Part shown: positions 61,582 to 64,000 of the stretch, piece after piece
Position numbering within the stretch: the stretch's first letter is position 1
How the letters are laid out: the number at the start of each line of letters is the position of its first letter
From: an uncultured Eubacteriales bacterium
GTDB lineage: Bacteria; Bacillota; Clostridia; Lachnospirales; Lachnospiraceae
Assembly (NCBI GenBank): GCA_900315425.1
Contig: OMZA01000003.1
Span: forward strand, 1 to 64,000
Reading direction: 5' to 3'
Length of the DNA stretch: 64,000 nucleotides
Made by a program: the position numbers and the translations under genes
The notes under the pieces: model-generated
Told to the model about the DNA's origin: nothing
What the model saw: the letters and a program-made list of their open reading frames with translations, nothing else
The model's database searches: none

Positions 61582-62650
61582 ATGACAATATATTACATAT
61601 AACGTCGGATACGTATTCGTTTATATTAGGTAGATCTGATAAGGTATCCCCATCAATATATTTTATTTTTGAATTGCATTCAGTTTTAAAAGTATTTAAA
61701 TCACAGTCTGAAAACACAGGTAAAAAGTATCCGGATTTTTTTGTATAGCAATTATTTTTAGTTGCTTTTACTCGATGATTTTTGTCTACAAATTGGGCAA
61801 TAGATTTATGAATAGCCTCGTCTTCATCAGGAAGGTAGAAGTAATCTTTGTAATTTTCAAAGAAATATTTCAATTCCCCATTTAAAGTTTTTATATATAC
61901 AGACATATCTTCATTATAGGCTTGTATGGAAGCATCTTTTGCTGATAACCATAGTTTATGGTTTAGTGGATTATTTAAATGGCATTTGAAAACAAATATA
62001 TCTTCATCTCTTTTATAATCATTTACTATAAAATTTCCTTTAAATATATCTATGTATGAAAAAATATCACAGACTTTAATTAAACCCAAAACATCGTCAT
62101 GATTATGAAGTAATAGGCTTTCAAGTAAGTCAGGACTTTTAGTAGCCAGATATGAAAGGTAAACCTGGATTAGTTCACCACCAGATGCAAAATCCTCTCT
62201 GTTAATACCTAGAAATTGCTCTATGCTTTTTTGCTTTAAAGAAGAAAATTTCAAAGGTTTTTTTAAACATTTTACGCTTCTGTATATATCAATAGTTGCT
62301 ATATTACTTATAAAATCAGGGATTTTATTAATTTTACATCTTTCTTTAACGAAGGGAATATCAAAGCTGTCTCCGTTAAATTCAATTAAAATATCTAAGT
62401 TATAAGTTTTGATATATTTTAAAAACTCAATTAATAGCTGACTTTCTGATATACCATCATCGTTAAAAAGCAGAGTGATTTCATAGGTATCTGTACTTAA
62501 GGGTACAGATAAACCGATGAGATAAATAGAATCTCTATGCCTGCTTAATCCTGTTGTTTCTATGTCAAAGTACCCATAATTCTTATCTTTTGTTAAATTT
62601 TCTATCTTATATTTTGTTGAAACCTTTTCGGTATATTTAATAATCTTCAT
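61580..62650 (-). CDS. YprB-type RNase H-fold exonuclease-like protein
   Basis: A 356-residue protein whose first 190 residues form a DnaQ-like exonuclease domain of the YprB (RNase_H_2) type: GYFDIETTGLSRHRDSIYLIGL (acidic Exo I), LIEFNGDSFDIPFVKERCK (Exo II) and LLHNHDDVLGLIKVCD (Exo III). The C-terminal 160 residues have no motif I recognise. YprB in B. subtilis lies beside a DEAD helicase; none is here. Starts at 62650 and, in frame, 62686 both lack a clear ribosome site, so the N-terminus is uncertain. Confidence 0.8.
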   Translation of the reverse strand: MKIIKYTEKVSTKYKIENLTKDKNYGYFDIETTGLSRHRDSIYLIGLSVPLSTDTYEITLLFNDDGISESQLLIEFLKYIKTYNLDILIEFNGDSFDIPFVKERCKINKIPDFISNIATIDIYRSVKCLKKPLKFSSLKQKSIEQFLGINREDFASGGELIQVYLSYLATKSPDLLESLLLHNHDDVLGLIKVCDIFSYIDIFKGNFIVNDYKRDEDIFVFKCHLNNPLNHKLWLSAKDASIQAYNEDMSVYIKTLNGELKYFFENYKDYFYLPDEDEAIHKSIAQFVDKNHRVKATKNNCYTKKSGYFLPVFSDCDLNTFKTECNSKIKYIDGDTLSDLPNINEYVSDVICNILS

Positions 62651-62740
62651 AAACACAATGTTAGCACAAATAAATATTCTTAACAATATTCATGGCTAAA
62701 GGGGTTATTGTACAAAATACACGACAAACACTATAAATTA

Positions 62741-62769
62741 TTGTTTTTAAATGGTAAATCCTTTATAAT
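62741..62769 (+). promoter_or_regulatory. Sigma-A promoter of rnfC
   Basis: TTGTTT (62741-62746) and TATAAT (62764-62769), 17 bases apart, lie 58 bases before the rnfC ATG. Confidence 0.72.
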
Positions 62770-62827
62770 TTATAAGGACTATTGGTTAAATTTTTTCAAT
62801 AAAACAGAAGAAAGTAGAGATATATTT

Positions 62828-64000
62828 ATGGCAAAGATTACGTTCAAGGGTGGAGTGCACCCTTATGAAGGTAAAGAACTTTCAAAAGACAAACCCATTT
62901 CTGAATATCTTCCTAAAGAAGAAGTAGCAATCCCTATTTCCCAACATATTGGAGCACCGGCAAAACCTATTGTAAAAAAAGGCGATGAAGTACTTATAGG
63001 TCAATTAATTGCAGAGGCTAGTGGATTTATTTCTGCTAATGTACATGCATCGGTGTCCGGTACTGTAAAAAAAATAGAACCACGACTTTTGGCGAATGGC
63101 AGCAAGTGTGACTGTATTATTATTGAAAATGACTGTGTTTTCAAGGAAATCAATTACGAAAAACCAAAGCCATTAGATGAATTAAGTAGAGAAGAGATTG
63201 TTGATCTTGTAAAAAAGGCAGGAATTGTTGGTATGGGTGGAGCTGGTTTTCCGACTAATGTAAAGCTTTCACCGAAAGAGCCGGACAAGATAGATTATGT
63301 AATAGTAAATGGAAGTGAGTGTGAACCATATCTTACTTCGGATTACAGAAGGCTTATTGAAGATCCGGAAGATCTTATTTTAGGTCTTAAATGTATGCTT
63401 AAGATTTTTCCTAATGCGCAAGGAATTATAGGCATTGAAGATAATAAAATGGATGCCATAAAAAAGATTAGTCAAATTGTAGAAGACGAGGAAAGAATCA
63501 CTGTTAAAAAGCTTCAAACAAAGTATCCTCAAGGTGCAGAAAGAATGCTTATTTACGCATTAACCGGTAGAAAAGTTAATTCGGCAATGCTTCCAGCGGA
63601 TGCAGGATGTGTAGTTGATAATGTTGATACGGTATTTGCTATCCAAAATGCAGTTATTAATGGGATTCCATTAACAAGGAGAATTGTTACTGTAACAGGT
63701 GACGCTATAGCAAATCCACAGAACTTCTGGGTTCCTATAGGAACTAATCAAAGAGATCTTGTGGAGGCTGCTGGTGGATTTATAGAAGAACCGGAGAAAA
63801 TAATTTCCGGTGGACCTATGATGGGTATGGCATTATCTTCTATCGATATTCCGATTACAAAGGGAAGTTCTGCTATTTTAGCATTTATTAAAGATCCATT
63901 AAATGACGTTACTCAGACAGCATGTATAAACTGCGGTCGTTGTGTGGAAATATGTCCGGGAAGAGTTGTTCCTACTAAACTTGCTAAACTGGCGGCAAAG
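62828..64000 (+). CDS. rnfC: Rnf electron transport complex subunit RnfC (5' part)
   Basis: The frame from ATG 62828 stays open to the window end, 391 codons. MAKITFKGGVHPYEGKELSK, a biotinyl-like SANVHASVSGTVKKIEP hammerhead, GMGGAGFPTNVKL for NADH/FMN binding, VIVNGSECEPYLTSDYRRL and the first ferredoxin motif CINCGRCVEICPGRVVP identify RnfC. It carries electrons from NADH or to NAD from ferredoxin in the Na+/H+-pumping Rnf complex. The second 4Fe-4S motif and other rnf genes must lie to the right. It has its own promoter, so rnfC is probably the first gene of the operon. Confidence 0.93.
   Translation, partial: MAKITFKGGVHPYEGKELSKDKPISEYLPKEEVAIPISQHIGAPAKPIVKKGDEVLIGQLIAEASGFISANVHASVSGTVKKIEPRLLANGSKCDCIIIENDCVFKEINYEKPKPLDELSREEIVDLVKKAGIVGMGGAGFPTNVKLSPKEPDKIDYVIVNGSECEPYLTSDYRRLIEDPEDLILGLKCMLKIFPNAQGIIGIEDNKMDAIKKISQIVEDEERITVKKLQTKYPQGAERMLIYALTGRKVNSAMLPADAGCVVDNVDTVFAIQNAVINGIPLTRRIVTVTGDAIANPQNFWVPIGTNQRDLVEAAGGFIEEPEKIISGGPMMGMALSSIDIPITKGSSAILAFIKDPLNDVTQTACINCGRCVEICPGRVVPTKLAKLAAK

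Overview
The window is AT-rich, densely packed chromosomal DNA from a Gram-positive anaerobe of the Clostridia, most likely a Lachnospiraceae member. The basis is the gene order (mtaB-ireB-ruvX-DUF1292; secG-rnr-smpB; rpmB/asp23-fakA-recG), AT-rich sigma-A type promoters, strong AGGAGG ribosome sites, frequent TTG and GTG starts, ChW-repeat secreted proteins, a stand-alone PurO-type IMP cyclohydrolase beside a stand-alone AICAR transformylase, a giant 2-hydroxyacyl-CoA dehydratase activator and an Rnf complex gene at the right edge. Species cannot be fixed from the sequence alone.

Layout. 1-7816 (minus strand) is a type IV pilus operon, transcribed pilB, pilT, pilC, two pilins, prepilin peptidase, a PilM-PilN fusion and the start of one more gene. 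The prepilin peptidase gene is broken and has lost the segment that should carry its first catalytic aspartate; the major pilin has an 18-bp duplication in its leader. 7865-17624 (minus) holds a YfhO-type membrane protein and a conserved housekeeping run (U32 peptidase, O-methyltransferase, short MltG-like protein, YlbF, RNase J, DUF1292, RuvX, IreB, MtaB). 17834-19916 is the accessory patch: a histidine-less HPr-like gene, a decayed IS1182-type insertion sequence, and an array of 36-bp imperfect palindromes (19463-19870) that ends exactly at a perfect 18-bp-stem hairpin. This array is the least explained structure in the window.

19947-29374 (plus) carries a small unknown gene, the last two steps of IMP synthesis on separate genes, clpB, two small membrane-anchored proteins, secG, rnr and smpB. 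29384-35304 encodes a secreted GH78-type rhamnosidase, two secreted ChW-repeat proteins (one also with BspA-type leucine-rich repeats) and a SHOCT-domain membrane protein. 35447-38923 has a duplicated pair of lipoproteins and a membrane-anchored protein whose two repeated domains resemble the globular part of the pilins at the left end. tmRNA (ssrA) lies at 38976-39321 on the minus strand.

39449-49198 holds a membrane GDPD phosphodiesterase, a lipoprotein with a two-component system, hisH-hisF-ung, and a four-gene module of zinc-ribbon, SPFH-SHOCT, TerB-like and zinc-ribbon/TM proteins that looks like a membrane-stress unit. 49254-53516 (minus) is the giant dehydratase activator, divergent from a rhomboid-like membrane protein. 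54639-61527 is rpmB opposed to asp23-fakA-recG-ddl-murF. The right end has a YprB-type exonuclease (minus) and the start of rnfC (plus), which runs off the window.

The genes fall into pilus biogenesis, RNA quality control (RNase J, RNase R, SmpB, tmRNA), cell-wall precursor synthesis (ddl, murF), purine and histidine synthesis and surface display. Coordinates and motifs were read by eye; family names rest on recognised motifs and synteny, not on searches.
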